64,000 bases of DNA, taken from contig DAITSJ010000014.1 in assembly GCA_036843405.1 (NCBI GenBank), positions 1 through 64,000 of the forward strand, read 5' to 3'. Source of the DNA: DGNJ01 sp002388905 (GTDB taxonomy: Bacteria > Pseudomonadota > Gammaproteobacteria > Pseudomonadales > Porticoccaceae). A program made the translations under genes and the position numbers. Under the pieces are notes generated by a model. It saw only the letters and a list, made by a program, of their open reading frames with translations, had not been told where the DNA came from and did not search any database. Position 1 is the stretch's first letter; the number at the start of each line of letters is the position of its first letter. Of this stretch, positions 26,324-35,990 are shown piece by piece.

Positions 26324-28395
26324 GTGGCGAGTGAAATCATCAAGGTGCCCGATCTGGGTGGCGCCGATAGTGTGGAAATTATCGAGATAAACGTCAAAGC
26401 CGGGGACCAGGTGGCCCCCGAAGACCCTTTGATGGTCCTTGAGTCCGACAAGGCTTCCATGGATTTGCCGGCGCCCAGGGGCGGCCAGGTCAAGAAAGTG
26501 CTGGTTAAGGTTGGTGACAGCGTTTCCGAGGGCGACGACATCGTCGAACTGGAAGCGGAGGAAGGAACGGAGGAAGCGGAGCAAGAAACGGCCAGCGAGG
26601 GGCCCGGCGAAGAGGAAGCCGGATCGGCGCCGGCACCTGAAAAACCGGCCGGCGAAGCGCCGCGGCAACCCTCCGCGCCCGCCGCCGAAGACTCTGCCAA
26701 AACAACCGGCGACGGTGAGGACCGGCCGCTGACATTGCCGGACCTGGGCACCGAGGACGAGGTGGAGGTCATCGAGATCAGCGTTGCCGCCGGCGACGAA
26801 GTGGCCGAGGGCGACACCCTGGTGGTACTGGAGAGCGACAAGGCCACCATGGACGTACCCAGCCCCCACGGCGGCGAGATTCTTTCCCTGACCGTCAAGG
26901 AGGGGGACAAGGTCAAGAGTGGCGACTCCATCGGCCGCATTCGCGCCGAGGCCGGGGGCGATGCCAAAGGCGCCCCAACGGCGGCTGCCGGGGAAACGAC
27001 GGACCAACCGGAAAGCGCGAGCAAACCGGACAGCAAGGACGAATCGCCCGAAGCCGAAGAAAGTGCGGCCGCCGGCGAGGCGGTGTCGAGAACCGTGGAG
27101 TTGCCGGATCTGGGTACCGAGGATGAGGTTGAGGTCATCGAGATCAGTGTCGCCAACGGCGATACCGTCGGGGAGGGCGATACCCTGATGGTGCTGGAGA
27201 GCGACAAGGCCACCATGGATGTGCCCAGTCCCTTTGCCGGTAAAGTGACCGACATCTCCGTCAAGGAAGGCGACAAGGTCAAGAGCGGTTCCGCGGTGGG
27301 CAGCATCGAGACCGAAGCAGGGCCGTCGCCGCGCCCAAACCATGAGCCACAGGCCGCCGGGCAGGCACAGCCCGCCGCCGAGTCCGCGTCCCGNNNNNNN
27401 NNNCATCGCCGTCCCCGAAAGCCGCTCCCGCCGACGACGGCGCTGCGGAGGGGCGACTCAGCGAACCCGAAGCGCCGGCCACGGAAGTCTACGCCGGTCC
27501 CGCCGTTCGCCAGATGGCCCGGGAGCTGGGTGTCGACCTGCGCAATGTCGAGGGCACCGGCAAGAAGGGCCGGGTCCAGCGGGAGGACGTCAATGCTTAT
27601 GTGAAGCGGGCCCTGAAAACCGTGGGCGCTGCCCCTGCGCCGGCGGCCGCTGCCGGCGGCGGTATTGCCGCGGTACCCGATATCGATTTCAGCAAGTTCG
27701 GTCCGGTGGAGGATGTGCCCCTGAGCAAGGTGGCCCGCCTCACCGCCAGCAATATGGCGCGTAACTGGCTCAATGCGCCCATGGTCACCCAGTTCGACGA
27801 CGCCGACATCACCGAACTGGAAGCATTCCGGAAGGAACTCAAGGCCGAAGGGGAGAAGCGCGATATCAAGATGACGCCCATTCCCTTCCTGCTGAAGGCC
27901 TGTGCCAAGGCACTGGCGGAAAACCCGGTCATCAACCGCTCCTGGCACAGCAGCGGCGGGAAGGTGATCCAGAAGCACTACTACCATATCGGCATGGCGG
28001 TGGACACGCCTCGCGGTCTCGTGGTGCCGGTGATCCGGGATGTGGACAAGAAAGGGCTGTGGGAGCTGGCGGAAGAAGCCGGTGTTATGGCTGCCAAGGC
28101 CCGGGACGGCAAATTGAGCGCCGCCGACATGCAGGGTGGCTGCTTCAGTATCTCCAGCCTGGGTGCCATCGGCGGACGGGGCTTCACCCCTATTGTCAAT
28201 TCGCCGGAGGCCGGCATCCTGGGGATCTCCAAGGCCTCCATCCAGCCGGTCTGGAACGGCGCCGAGTTCGAGCCCCGGCAGATGCTGCCCCTGGGCTTTA
28301 CCTATGACCACCGTGTGGTCAATGGCGCCGATGCCGGCCGCTTTATGACCTACCTGGTGGCGTTGCTCGGCGATATCCGTCGCCTGCTTCTGTAG
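26324..28395 (+). CDS. aceF: Pyruvate dehydrogenase E2, dihydrolipoyl acetyltransferase (interrupted by an assembly gap)
   Basis: E2 core of the pyruvate dehydrogenase complex, GTG start. Three lipoyl domains are visible, with lipoylated lysines at K43, K173 and K295 in ESDKA motifs, joined by Ala/Pro/Glu-rich linkers. After the gap come the E1/E3-binding domain (VYAGPAVRQMARELGVDL...) and the catalytic acetyltransferase domain with DHRVVNG near the C terminus. Ten Ns (27394-27403) lie in the linker after lipoyl domain 3. Upstream and downstream frames differ by two bases, so the Ns are not the true gap length; the gene itself is almost certainly intact. Lipoyl domains 2 and 3 are very similar in DNA, which may have caused the gap. 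No E3 gene follows. Confidence 0.93.
27394..27403. other. Assembly gap (10 N) inside aceF
   Basis: Ten undefined bases in the repetitive linker DNA. The reading frame before the gap runs out of phase with the real frame after it, which is recovered as SPSPKAAPADDG just downstream. Confidence 0.98.
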
Positions 28396-28411
28396 ACCGG
28401 AGGGTTTGCCG

Positions 28412-28426
28412 GCTGCCCGAGGCAGC
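28412..28426 (+). terminator. Weak hairpin after aceF
   Basis: GCTGCC-CGA-GGCAGC with only TT after it; at most a weak or Rho-assisted stop before the pump genes. Confidence 0.25.
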
Positions 28427-28491
28427 TTCCATGTTCCCGGCGCAGGCGCAGGAGCTTCGATTCTCCTGTGCCGGCCATCACAGGAGTCGCA

Positions 28492-29592
28492 ATGCAATTG
28501 CTTGTCGCCATCGGTGCACTTATCTCCGGCCGCGCCATTGTGGTGCGCCGCTTTATTGCCCTATTGGCCCTGGCCTGGGTTCAGGCGGCCATGGGTCAGT
28601 CCGAGCTGCCAACGGTGGTGGTGGAACCCGTGGCCGAGGGGCCCATCCGGATCAACCTGCCCCTGACGGGAACGGTGACCGCGCCCCGCGCCGCCTCCCT
28701 CTCGGCCCGTCTCGAAGGCCTGGTTTCGGAGCTGGATGTGGACGTGGGGGACAGAGTGGATAAAGGTGAAAGACTGCTTGCCCTCGACGACACCCTGGCC
28801 CGGCTCGCCCTTGAGCAGGCCCGGGCGGTCACGGCCGAAGCCGAGGTCAACCTGGAGGAGCAGCGCCGCCTGCTCGCCGAAGGGGAGAGTCTCTTCGCCA
28901 AGCGCTCCATTCCGGAAACCCGGTTGCGCGCCCTCCAGGCCCAGGCGCGCTTGGCACAAGCCACCCTGGCCCGGCGCCAGGCCGAGGAGCGTGAGCAGCG
29001 GGAACGGGTCGAGCGGCACCGGCTCACTGCCCCATTCGCCGGCGTTATCGCCGAACGTTCAACCGACCTGGGCGAGTGGCTCGCCACCGGTTCGCCGGCC
29101 TTCGAGTTGGTGGCGACCCGGCCATTGCTGGTGGATGTCCGGGTCCCGCAGGATTATTACGCCCTGGTCGACGAGGGTGTCGAGGCTTCCGTGAGCGCCG
29201 ATAACGGGCCGGGAGACGCCCTTCCCGGTCGGGTGGCAACCCGCGTGCCGGTCAAGGACACGTCGACACGGACCTTCCTGGTCAGGGTCGCGCTCGATCA
29301 GGAACCGGCCCCCCTTACCCCGGGCATGGCCGCATCGGTCCGGCTCATTCTGGATACCGACGAAAGTGGGCTCAAGGTGCCCGCCGATGCGGTACTGCGC
29401 CATGCCGACGGTCAGACCGTCGTCTGGATCGCGGAACAGCGGGGCGAGACCCGGGTCGCCCGCCGGCGCGTGACACTGGGCCGGGTGCTCGGGGAGGCCT
29501 ACGAGGTCCTGGGCGGGCTCGAAGCCGGTGAACTGGTGGTGGTGCTGGGCAACGAGAGGCTGCGCGATGACCAACGGGTCCTGGCCGAGTGA
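28492..29592 (+). CDS. RND efflux periplasmic adaptor (membrane fusion protein)
   Basis: A 366-residue HlyD/MFP-type adaptor. The N-terminal signal/anchor region runs to about residue 36 (ALAWVQAAMG). The barrel-sandwich/lipoyl-like parts (about 50-80 and 150-185) flank a helical hairpin (about 90-150, EQARAVTAEAEVNLEEQRR region). The conserved TAPFAGVIAERSTDLGEW block is typical. AGGAG (28482-28486) five bases before the ATG at 28492 decides the start. It connects the following pump to an outer-membrane channel, which is not encoded here. Confidence 0.9.
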   Translation: MQLLVAIGALISGRAIVVRRFIALLALAWVQAAMGQSELPTVVVEPVAEGPIRINLPLTGTVTAPRAASLSARLEGLVSELDVDVGDRVDKGERLLALDDTLARLALEQARAVTAEAEVNLEEQRRLLAEGESLFAKRSIPETRLRALQAQARLAQATLARRQAEEREQRERVERHRLTAPFAGVIAERSTDLGEWLATGSPAFELVATRPLLVDVRVPQDYYALVDEGVEASVSADNGPGDALPGRVATRVPVKDTSTRTFLVRVALDQEPAPLTPGMAASVRLILDTDESGLKVPADAVLRHADGQTVVWIAEQRGETRVARRRVTLGRVLGEAYEVLGGLEAGELVVVLGNERLRDDQRVLAE

Positions 29593-29629
29593 TCCGGGCG
29601 AATCCGGTCGGGGAGGCCGGCTCCCCGTG

Positions 29630-32600
29630 ATGGGACGAATCATCCGCCAGGGCACACTGCTCACCATCGTGGTGCTGATTATCTGTGTGCTGGGCATACT
29701 GGCGGCGCTGCGTATACCCGTTCAGATGATACCCGACCTGGAAGTGCGCACCATCACCGTGCGCACCAACTGGCCGGGAGCCACGCCCCAGGATGTGGAG
29801 AAGGAAATCCTCATCGAGCAGGAGGAGTATCTGCGCAATATCCCCGGCATGCAGCGCATGAAGTCCAACGCCACCACGGGCGGTGCGGAAATCGAGCTGG
29901 AGTTTCCCTTCGGTGTCGATATCAACGATGCGCTGATCCGCACCAACAATGCCCTGAGCCAGGTGCCGGATTACCCCGAGAACGTGGACGAGCCCCGGCT
30001 TTTTGCCACCTCTTTTTCCGAGAACTCCTTTATTTTCCTTCGTATCATCGCGCTCCCGGAATACGTCGGCGAAATCGACATCAACATGATGCAGGACTTC
30101 CTGGACGACAATGTCCGGCCCCGTCTCGAGCGGGTTCCCGGCGTCTCCCAGGCCTGGATAGGCGGGGGCGCGGAGCGCCAGATCCAGATTCATGTGGACC
30201 CGTCGCGGCTGGCGTCCCGGGAACTCACCCTGGCGGATGTGCGCGAGGCCGTGCGGGACCGCAACCGGGATACCTCCGCCGGCGATATCGATGCCGGCAA
30301 GCGGCGCTACCTGTTGCGTACCATGGGCCGCTACGAAGACATCAAAGCGCTGGAGGAGACCATTCTCGCCCGTCGCGGCGATGCCGTGGTTCGGCTGGGG
30401 GATGTGGCCGCAGTCGCGTTCGGCCATTTCGAAATGCGCGACCGGTCGTTGTTCAACGGCCAGCCCAACCTGCTCATGGGCATACGCCGGGACACCGGCT
30501 CCAATGTCCTCGAGATCAAGGAGGCCATCGCCCCGGTGGTCGACGAACTGAACCGGGATGTCCTCCACCCGGTGGGCCTCGACATGGCGATTTTCACCGA
30601 CGATGCCCGTTATGTGAAAGCCTCGGTGGCCAATGTCTGGCAGAACCTGGCCATCGGCATTGGCCTGGTGACCCTGGTCATGTACTTCTTCCTGCGCTCG
30701 GCCACAGCCACCCTGGTGGGTGTGGTGGGCATCCCCATCTGCACCATCGCCGCGTTCCTGGGATTGCTGGCGGCGGGGCGCACCATCAACGTCATCTCAC
30801 TGGCGGGTGTGGCCTTCGCCATCGGCATGACCCTCGATAATACCATCGTTGTCCTGGAGAGCATTGAGCGGGAGCGGCGCCGGGGCAGGAGTCCCTTCGA
30901 CGCCGCCCTGGGCGGGGTGACCCGGGTCTGGCCGGCGGTGCTGGCCTCCACCATGACCACCATCCTGGTGTTTACGCCCATTCTTTTCGTTCGCGAAGAG
31001 GCCGGACAACTTTACTCGGATATCGCCGTGGCCATCTCGGCGTCGATTCTGGCCTCCATGTTCGTGGCCATCGCCGTTGTGCCCACCCTCACCAGCCACC
31101 TGTCCATTGGCAGGAACAGGGACCGGGCCGACACACCACTGTCCCGGTTGACGGGACGCGTTTCCGCCGGCGTGGCCTGGCTGATCGAATCCCCAGGGCG
31201 CAGCCTGGCGGCGGTGGCTGGCCTCGCTGTGGGTACCGTCTTCGTGATCCTGGTGGTGACGCCTCCCGCCGAATACCTGCCGGAAGGGGAGGAGCCCAAG
31301 GTCTTTGCCTCCATGCTGGCGCCGTCGGGTTACAACCTGGAAAAAATGACGGAAATCAGCGACTCCCTCGACCGCTATTTCACCCCCTATATCAAAACCG
31401 GCGAGTCGGCGGTGAAGCGCGACGGCAGGGTGCCGCCAATTGCCTACCTGGGAATCCAGAGCAATCCCCAGTCCCTGCGGATCATCGCGGAGCCGGTTGA
31501 TCCCGGCGATATGGATGCACTGATGACGGCAATCCGCGACAAGTACGCCGAGTACCCGGGGATGCGGGCCTTCGTAACCCGGGGGTCCATTATTACCAGC
31601 AACGACGGTGGCACCCGCAGTGTCAACCTGGACATTTCCGGGCCCGACCTGGGGCCGCTGTTCGAGGTGGCGTCGGCGGCCTACGACCGTGCCCACGAGG
31701 TGTTCGACAACCCTTCCGTGAATTCCGAGCCCGCTTCCCTGAGTCTGGGCCAGCCCCTGGTGGAAATCCGTCCCCGCTGGGAGCGCCTCGCCGAGATGGG
31801 CATGACCAGGGAGGACTTTGGCTATGCCGTGGCCGCGCTTACCGACGGTGCCTACGTGGGCGAGTTTTTCATGGGCGACGACAAAATCGATATTTTCGCC
31901 TTCAACGACCGGCGGGATACGGCCATGGCCCTGAACGAGTTGGGCGATCAGCCGCTCTACACGCCCCGGGGCGTGGTGCCGATTTCCGCCGTCGCCGACG
32001 TGGTGGAGACGGTGGCCACCGACAATATCCGGCGTATCAACGGCCGGCGCACGGTGACCCTGAATATTATTCCGCCCCGTTCCGTGGCCCTGGAGGAAGG
32101 GGTCGAGATAGTCAGGAAAGAGGTGGTATCGCAGTTGCAGGACAGCGGACGGATTCCCTACGACGTCGCCGTGGATATTTCCGGGGCCAGCGACCAGCTC
32201 CAGGCCACCCGCGAGGCCCTGGGGGGCAACTTTGTCGTGGCGGTGATCCTCGCCTACCTGCTGATGGTGGCGGTATTCGTTCACTGGGGCTATCCCATGC
32301 TGATCATGGCCACCGTGCCCCTCGGCATCGCGGGCGGCATTCTCGGGCTCTGGGCGCTCAACGGCATCAGCGGCGGGCTCTCCCTGCTGGGCTTTGCCAC
32401 CGTGCAACAGCCCTTCGACATGATCACCATGCTCGGTTTCCTGATTCTGCTGGGCACCGTGGTCAACAATCCCATTCTTATCGTCGACCACACCCGGTAC
32501 GAGCTCCGGGAGACCGGTTGCGACCCGGCCACCGCTATCCGCCGCGCCGTGGAAGTGCGCCTCCGGCCCATTCTTATGACCACCGTCACCACCCTGTTCG

Positions 32601-32782
32601 GCCTCTCCCCACTGGTGTTCATCCCCGGTGCCGGTACCGAGCTCTATCGCGGCGTGGGGGTGGTGGTAATGGCGGGCCTGCTTTGCGCGATGCTGGTAAC
32701 CCTGGTATTCCTTCCGGCGTTGCTGATGCTCGTGTTGCAAGCACGGGAGCGTTGGCGATCCCGGCGTTTTTCAACGCCCTGA
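29630..32782 (+). CDS. RND-family efflux pump, inner-membrane permease
   Basis: A 1050-residue RND transporter. The first membrane helix is at about 10-30 (LLTIVVLIICVLGILAAL), followed by a large periplasmic loop with the porter region, then helix bundle 2-6 at about 335-490 containing GMTLDNTIVVLESI with the transmembrane Asp of the proton relay. A second loop and helices 8-12 (about 860-1040) follow. Hydrophobe/amphiphile-type substrates are likely. A longer in-frame start at 29528 overlaps the adaptor and is not needed; the ATG at 29630 begins the usual MGRIIRQGTLL end. No outer-membrane factor gene is present. Confidence 0.92.
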   Translation: MGRIIRQGTLLTIVVLIICVLGILAALRIPVQMIPDLEVRTITVRTNWPGATPQDVEKEILIEQEEYLRNIPGMQRMKSNATTGGAEIELEFPFGVDINDALIRTNNALSQVPDYPENVDEPRLFATSFSENSFIFLRIIALPEYVGEIDINMMQDFLDDNVRPRLERVPGVSQAWIGGGAERQIQIHVDPSRLASRELTLADVREAVRDRNRDTSAGDIDAGKRRYLLRTMGRYEDIKALEETILARRGDAVVRLGDVAAVAFGHFEMRDRSLFNGQPNLLMGIRRDTGSNVLEIKEAIAPVVDELNRDVLHPVGLDMAIFTDDARYVKASVANVWQNLAIGIGLVTLVMYFFLRSATATLVGVVGIPICTIAAFLGLLAAGRTINVISLAGVAFAIGMTLDNTIVVLESIERERRRGRSPFDAALGGVTRVWPAVLASTMTTILVFTPILFVREEAGQLYSDIAVAISASILASMFVAIAVVPTLTSHLSIGRNRDRADTPLSRLTGRVSAGVAWLIESPGRSLAAVAGLAVGTVFVILVVTPPAEYLPEGEEPKVFASMLAPSGYNLEKMTEISDSLDRYFTPYIKTGESAVKRDGRVPPIAYLGIQSNPQSLRIIAEPVDPGDMDALMTAIRDKYAEYPGMRAFVTRGSIITSNDGGTRSVNLDISGPDLGPLFEVASAAYDRAHEVFDNPSVNSEPASLSLGQPLVEIRPRWERLAEMGMTREDFGYAVAALTDGAYVGEFFMGDDKIDIFAFNDRRDTAMALNELGDQPLYTPRGVVPISAVADVVETVATDNIRRINGRRTVTLNIIPPRSVALEEGVEIVRKEVVSQLQDSGRIPYDVAVDISGASDQLQATREALGGNFVVAVILAYLLMVAVFVHWGYPMLIMATVPLGIAGGILGLWALNGISGGLSLLGFATVQQPFDMITMLGFLILLGTVVNNPILIVDHTRYELRETGCDPATAIRRAVEVRLRPILMTTVTTLFGLSPLVFIPGAGTELYRGVGVVVMAGLLCAMLVTLVFLPALLMLVLQARERWRSRRFSTP

Positions 32783-32958
32783 GTGACTTCGATACCCGAG
32801 CAACCGCTTGAAACCTGGATAAGAAATGGATTGGACGTTTTAAGCGCCAATCAAAAGAAAGGTGTCCCTGGAGTTAAATACTCTATGCTGGGTGTCATGT
32901 AAGCCATTGGTTTGGCCTTTTATGAAATTGGTATGAGACGACCCGGGACTTCGATGCG

Positions 32959-33864
32959 ATGAAAATGGGTGCCGTTTTTCCCCAGACCGAGATCGGTGAC
33001 GATCCCGGCGCCATAAGTGCTTTTGCCCAGGCCGTTGAGGACCTGGGGTTCGATCATTTGCTCGCCTACGACCATGTGGTGGGCGCCAGCGCCGCCGGCT
33101 ACGGTAAGGAGCAGTTGCGCGGGCCCTATCGGGAGCAGCATATGTTCCACGAACCGCTGGTGCTCTTTGGTTTTCTGGCGGGGGTGACCCGGCGAATCGG
33201 GCTGGCAACCGGGGTCATGGTGTTGCCGCAAAGACAAACGGTGCTGGTGGCGAAGCAGGCCGCTGAAGTCGATGTTCTCAGTAAGGGGCGTCTGCGTCTC
33301 GGTGTCGGTACCGGATGGAACCATGTTGAATATACCGCTCTGGGCAAATCCTTCGCCGACAGGGGGCGATACCTGGATGAGCAGGTGGCGTTGCTGCGCA
33401 AATTGTGGACAGAGCCCCTTGTGGAATTCGAGGGGGAGTTTGAATCCGTACCCAATGCCGGTCTCAATCCCCTGCCCCGGCAGCGCCCCATTCCCATCTG
33501 GTTCGGAGGCATGAACGAAAAAGTCCTGAAACGCGTGGCCCGCACGGGCGATGGCTGGCTGCCCCTGTTCAAGCAGTTCGAACCGGGCATGTCCCGGACC
33601 CTGAGTTCGGAGATGGAGCCCAAAGCCATTATCGGGCGCATGCACGGGTATGCCCGGGAAGCGGGTCGAGACCCCGCAGCCATCGGTATCGAGTGCAGGA
33701 TAAGCTGCTTTCGGCAGACAGAGGACGACTGGCAGCGAAATGCCGCGATTTTTCGTGAGGCCGGTGCCACCCACCTTTCGCTTGTCACCATGAATGCCGG
33801 TTTCGAAAGCGTTGACGACCATATAAAGGCGCTCGAAACCATGCGCGCCGCCGCGCGTGACTGA
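32959..33864 (+). CDS. Luciferase-like (LLM) flavin/F420-dependent oxidoreductase
   Basis: A 301-residue TIM-barrel protein of the bacterial-luciferase-like family. Visible blocks are the N-terminal MGAVFPQTEIG, the DHLLAYDHVVG strand-loop, LATGVMVLPQRQTVLVAKQAAEVD, and LGVGTGWNHVEY with RPIPIWFGGMNEKVLKRVARTGDGW. This resembles the group often annotated as probable F420-dependent, but gammaproteobacteria usually use FMNH2 or lack F420, so the cofactor is open. It is the first gene of the island; a monooxygenase step or reduction of a ketone or aldehyde is possible. No strong ribosome site is seen before the ATG. Confidence 0.85.
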   Translation: MKMGAVFPQTEIGDDPGAISAFAQAVEDLGFDHLLAYDHVVGASAAGYGKEQLRGPYREQHMFHEPLVLFGFLAGVTRRIGLATGVMVLPQRQTVLVAKQAAEVDVLSKGRLRLGVGTGWNHVEYTALGKSFADRGRYLDEQVALLRKLWTEPLVEFEGEFESVPNAGLNPLPRQRPIPIWFGGMNEKVLKRVARTGDGWLPLFKQFEPGMSRTLSSEMEPKAIIGRMHGYAREAGRDPAAIGIECRISCFRQTEDDWQRNAAIFREAGATHLSLVTMNAGFESVDDHIKALETMRAAARD

Positions 33865-33912
33865 AAGCTAAGTTGTACGCACTTCGTCAATTGTCGGCAC
33901 ACAGCGCCATTG

Positions 33913-33955
33913 CTATCTTTAGTGAGGTGGTCGGCGTGTTCCTTGCTCGTACCCT
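33913..33955 (+). promoter_or_regulatory. CTATC-type site plus -10, promoter of the kinase-like gene
   Basis: CTATCTTTAGTGAGG (33913-33927) keeps the left half of the shared palindrome and a degenerate right half. Counting from the 14-bp core (33913-33926), 23 nt separate it from TACCCT (33950-33955), exactly as at the other sites. There is no TTGACA-like -35. The start codon is 39 nt downstream. Confidence 0.45.
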
Positions 33956-33994
33956 GCTTATGAATTTTCCAGCGGGCAGAATGGGTGATTAATC

Positions 33995-35110
33995 GTGAAA
34001 AGTGCAAGATCGAATACTGTGAAACCACCTGAAAGGATCGAGGATGTCACCAGGGAATGGTTGACGTCGGCGCTTAGCGAAAAATTTCCCGGGACCGAGG
34101 TCTTGCATGTCACCTTCGGGGGAGCCAAGCGCGCCACGGGCACCAAGATCCGGTTGTTGCTCGAGTATAACGACGCGGGCCACAGGCACCGGTTACCGCC
34201 CACCATGTGGTTCAAGGGCGGTTACGAGCCCCATACCGAAAATGTGCGTACATCCCATGCCCGCGAAAGCCTGTTTTATAGCGAGATCGAGCCCCTGAAG
34301 CTGGTGAATTCGCCTGCGTGTTACTACGCGAGTATCAGTGACAGCGGAGACTTCGGTGTTCAACTGATCGAGGACCTCCTGCAACGTAACGCCTGGTTTG
34401 GCGATGCCCGAAATCCCGTGCCCCTGGCCACCGTGCGAGACGGGCTAAAGCAGCTTGCCCGCCTGCATGCCCACTGGTGGAAAAGTCCGGAACTGGACAG
34501 GCTGGGACCCGTGGGTGGTTCACTGGCCACGGATGGCATCGTGCTCAAGATCATGGGCAAACGGGACTGGGGCAATGATGGCTCCGGCGACGATGTGCCC
34601 GCCTGGGAAAGGGCAATGGAAAAGGACTATTCCCGGGACGTACCGGAGGCCTTGCGGCATTACGAAGCTGCGGTCGCCGGCATGGAGCGGCTTTGGGAAC
34701 TGGACAGGCAATCGAACAACCTGTGTATGGTCCACGGCGACGCGCATCCGGGAAACCTGTTTTTCGAACAGGACGGCACGCCGGGCTTTCTCGACTGGCA
34801 ACGCCTGATGCAGAGCGATTGGGGGCATGACGTCGCCTACTTTGTTATCGGCTGCATGGACATGGACGAAAGCGCGAGGCACGAGGAATCCCTGCTCAGG
34901 GGATATCTTGAGGAACTTGAAAGCCAGGGTGTGCGGGACCTGGACTGGGACCAAGCCTGGCTCAGTTATCGCCGCCACGCCATGTATGGGCTGGTGTGGA
35001 ATACCGTACCCCCGGTGATGCAGCCTCCCGAGGTATGCGAGTTGGAAGCACTTCGCTTCAATGCGGCGGTAAAACGGTTGGAGACCCATGATGCCCTGTT
35101 CAATGATTAG
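33995..35110 (+). CDS. Ecdysteroid-kinase-like / aminoglycoside-phosphotransferase-fold protein
   Basis: A 371-residue kinase-fold protein of the ecdysteroid-22-kinase-like (DUF1679/CHK) and APH superfamily. Key residues are the Brenner motif H247-G-D249-x-H-P-G-N254 (catalytic Asp and metal ligand) and D267 in FLDWQ, the DFG-like metal ligand; K75-G-G in the WFKGG segment may be part of the nucleotide site. It probably uses ATP to phosphorylate a hydroxyl or carboxyl group of a small lipophilic molecule. Related proteins occur in sterol and lipid catabolic clusters. The start is GTG at 33995, placed by the N-terminal length of the family; the ribosome site is weak. Confidence 0.8.
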   Translation: MKSARSNTVKPPERIEDVTREWLTSALSEKFPGTEVLHVTFGGAKRATGTKIRLLLEYNDAGHRHRLPPTMWFKGGYEPHTENVRTSHARESLFYSEIEPLKLVNSPACYYASISDSGDFGVQLIEDLLQRNAWFGDARNPVPLATVRDGLKQLARLHAHWWKSPELDRLGPVGGSLATDGIVLKIMGKRDWGNDGSGDDVPAWERAMEKDYSRDVPEALRHYEAAVAGMERLWELDRQSNNLCMVHGDAHPGNLFFEQDGTPGFLDWQRLMQSDWGHDVAYFVIGCMDMDESARHEESLLRGYLEELESQGVRDLDWDQAWLSYRRHAMYGLVWNTVPPVMQPPEVCELEALRFNAAVKRLETHDALFND

Positions 35111-35167
35111 ATGCGGATGAACAAGGTGGCGGCTTATATGATGCCGGGTATTTTAAGGAGGGGTTGA

Positions 35168-35920
35168 TTGCGAATCATCATTACCGGGGGCAGCAGTGGG
35201 ATCGGTCGCGCGCTGGTTGAACTGTTCGCGGCCAGGGGAAACGGCGACGAGCTTCTTGTGGTGGGCCGCGACCGGAAAAAGCTGGCGGGAATAGCCGGCG
35301 AATTTCCCGGTGTCCATACAGCCGTGGCGGACGTGGGCGCGCCGGATGCCGGTCGGCAAATCGTCCGGGCAGCGGTCGATGCAATGGGGGGCGTGGACGC
35401 GGTGGTGAGCAACGCCGGCGGCATACTTCCGGGGCCCCTCAGCGATCTTTCCCTGGCGGATTTCGACCAGGTCATGGCTATCAATGTCCGGGCCACCTTC
35501 GCCCTGGCCCAGGCGGCCTATCCCTGGCTCAGGGAATCGCAGGGTTCATTGATTGCCGTCGGCTCCCTGTCGGGACAGTATCCCACTCCTTCGCTTGGGG
35601 CCTATAGTGTCAGTAAGGCGGCGTTGTCGATGCTGATTCAGCAGTTGGCGGCGGAGTGGGGGCCGGACGGCATCCGGTGCAATCTGGTGTCGCCAGGCAC
35701 TACCCGGACCCCCCTGAATGCTAATCTCTATGATGACCCGGCAATCCGGAAAGTCCGCGAGGGCAATATTCCCCTGGGGCGAATCGGGAAGCCGAAGGAT
35801 ATTGCCGAGGTTATCTATTTTCTGCTCCAGCCCGAGGCAGGGTTTGTGACCGGCGTCGACCTGCCCGTGGATGGCGGCGCCCGAACCATGATGATGTCCC
35901 TCTACCTGCGCAATGAATGA
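35168..35920 (+). CDS. SDR-family oxidoreductase
   Basis: A 250-residue short-chain dehydrogenase. TGGSSGIG near the N terminus binds NAD(P); NAGG follows at about residue 80; the catalytic Ser lies in VGSLSG and the catalytic pair in YSVSK. The end has VTGVDLPVDGGA. The start is TTG at 35168, set by a strong AAGGAGGGG at 35155-35163, five nt upstream. It probably oxidises or reduces a hydroxyl/keto group of the pathway substrate. It lies 57 nt after the kinase-like gene and is likely in the same operon. Confidence 0.9.
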   Translation: MRIIITGGSSGIGRALVELFAARGNGDELLVVGRDRKKLAGIAGEFPGVHTAVADVGAPDAGRQIVRAAVDAMGGVDAVVSNAGGILPGPLSDLSLADFDQVMAINVRATFALAQAAYPWLRESQGSLIAVGSLSGQYPTPSLGAYSVSKAALSMLIQQLAAEWGPDGIRCNLVSPGTTRTPLNANLYDDPAIRKVREGNIPLGRIGKPKDIAEVIYFLLQPEAGFVTGVDLPVDGGARTMMMSLYLRNE

Positions 35921-35990
35921 CTGCCAATAGGGGGCGAACAGGCAGGCCCGTGCCCATCGAAAAATAAATAGCTGGCGAGGAAGCTTATCC

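Noticed and set aside
27342..27764. Frame across the gap read as a separate gene
   Set aside because: It bridges Ns in a phase that matches neither half of E2; an artefact of the gap length.
26263..28497. Long antisense frame across aceF
   Set aside because: Runs through the N gap and has no recognisable domain; shadow of aceF.
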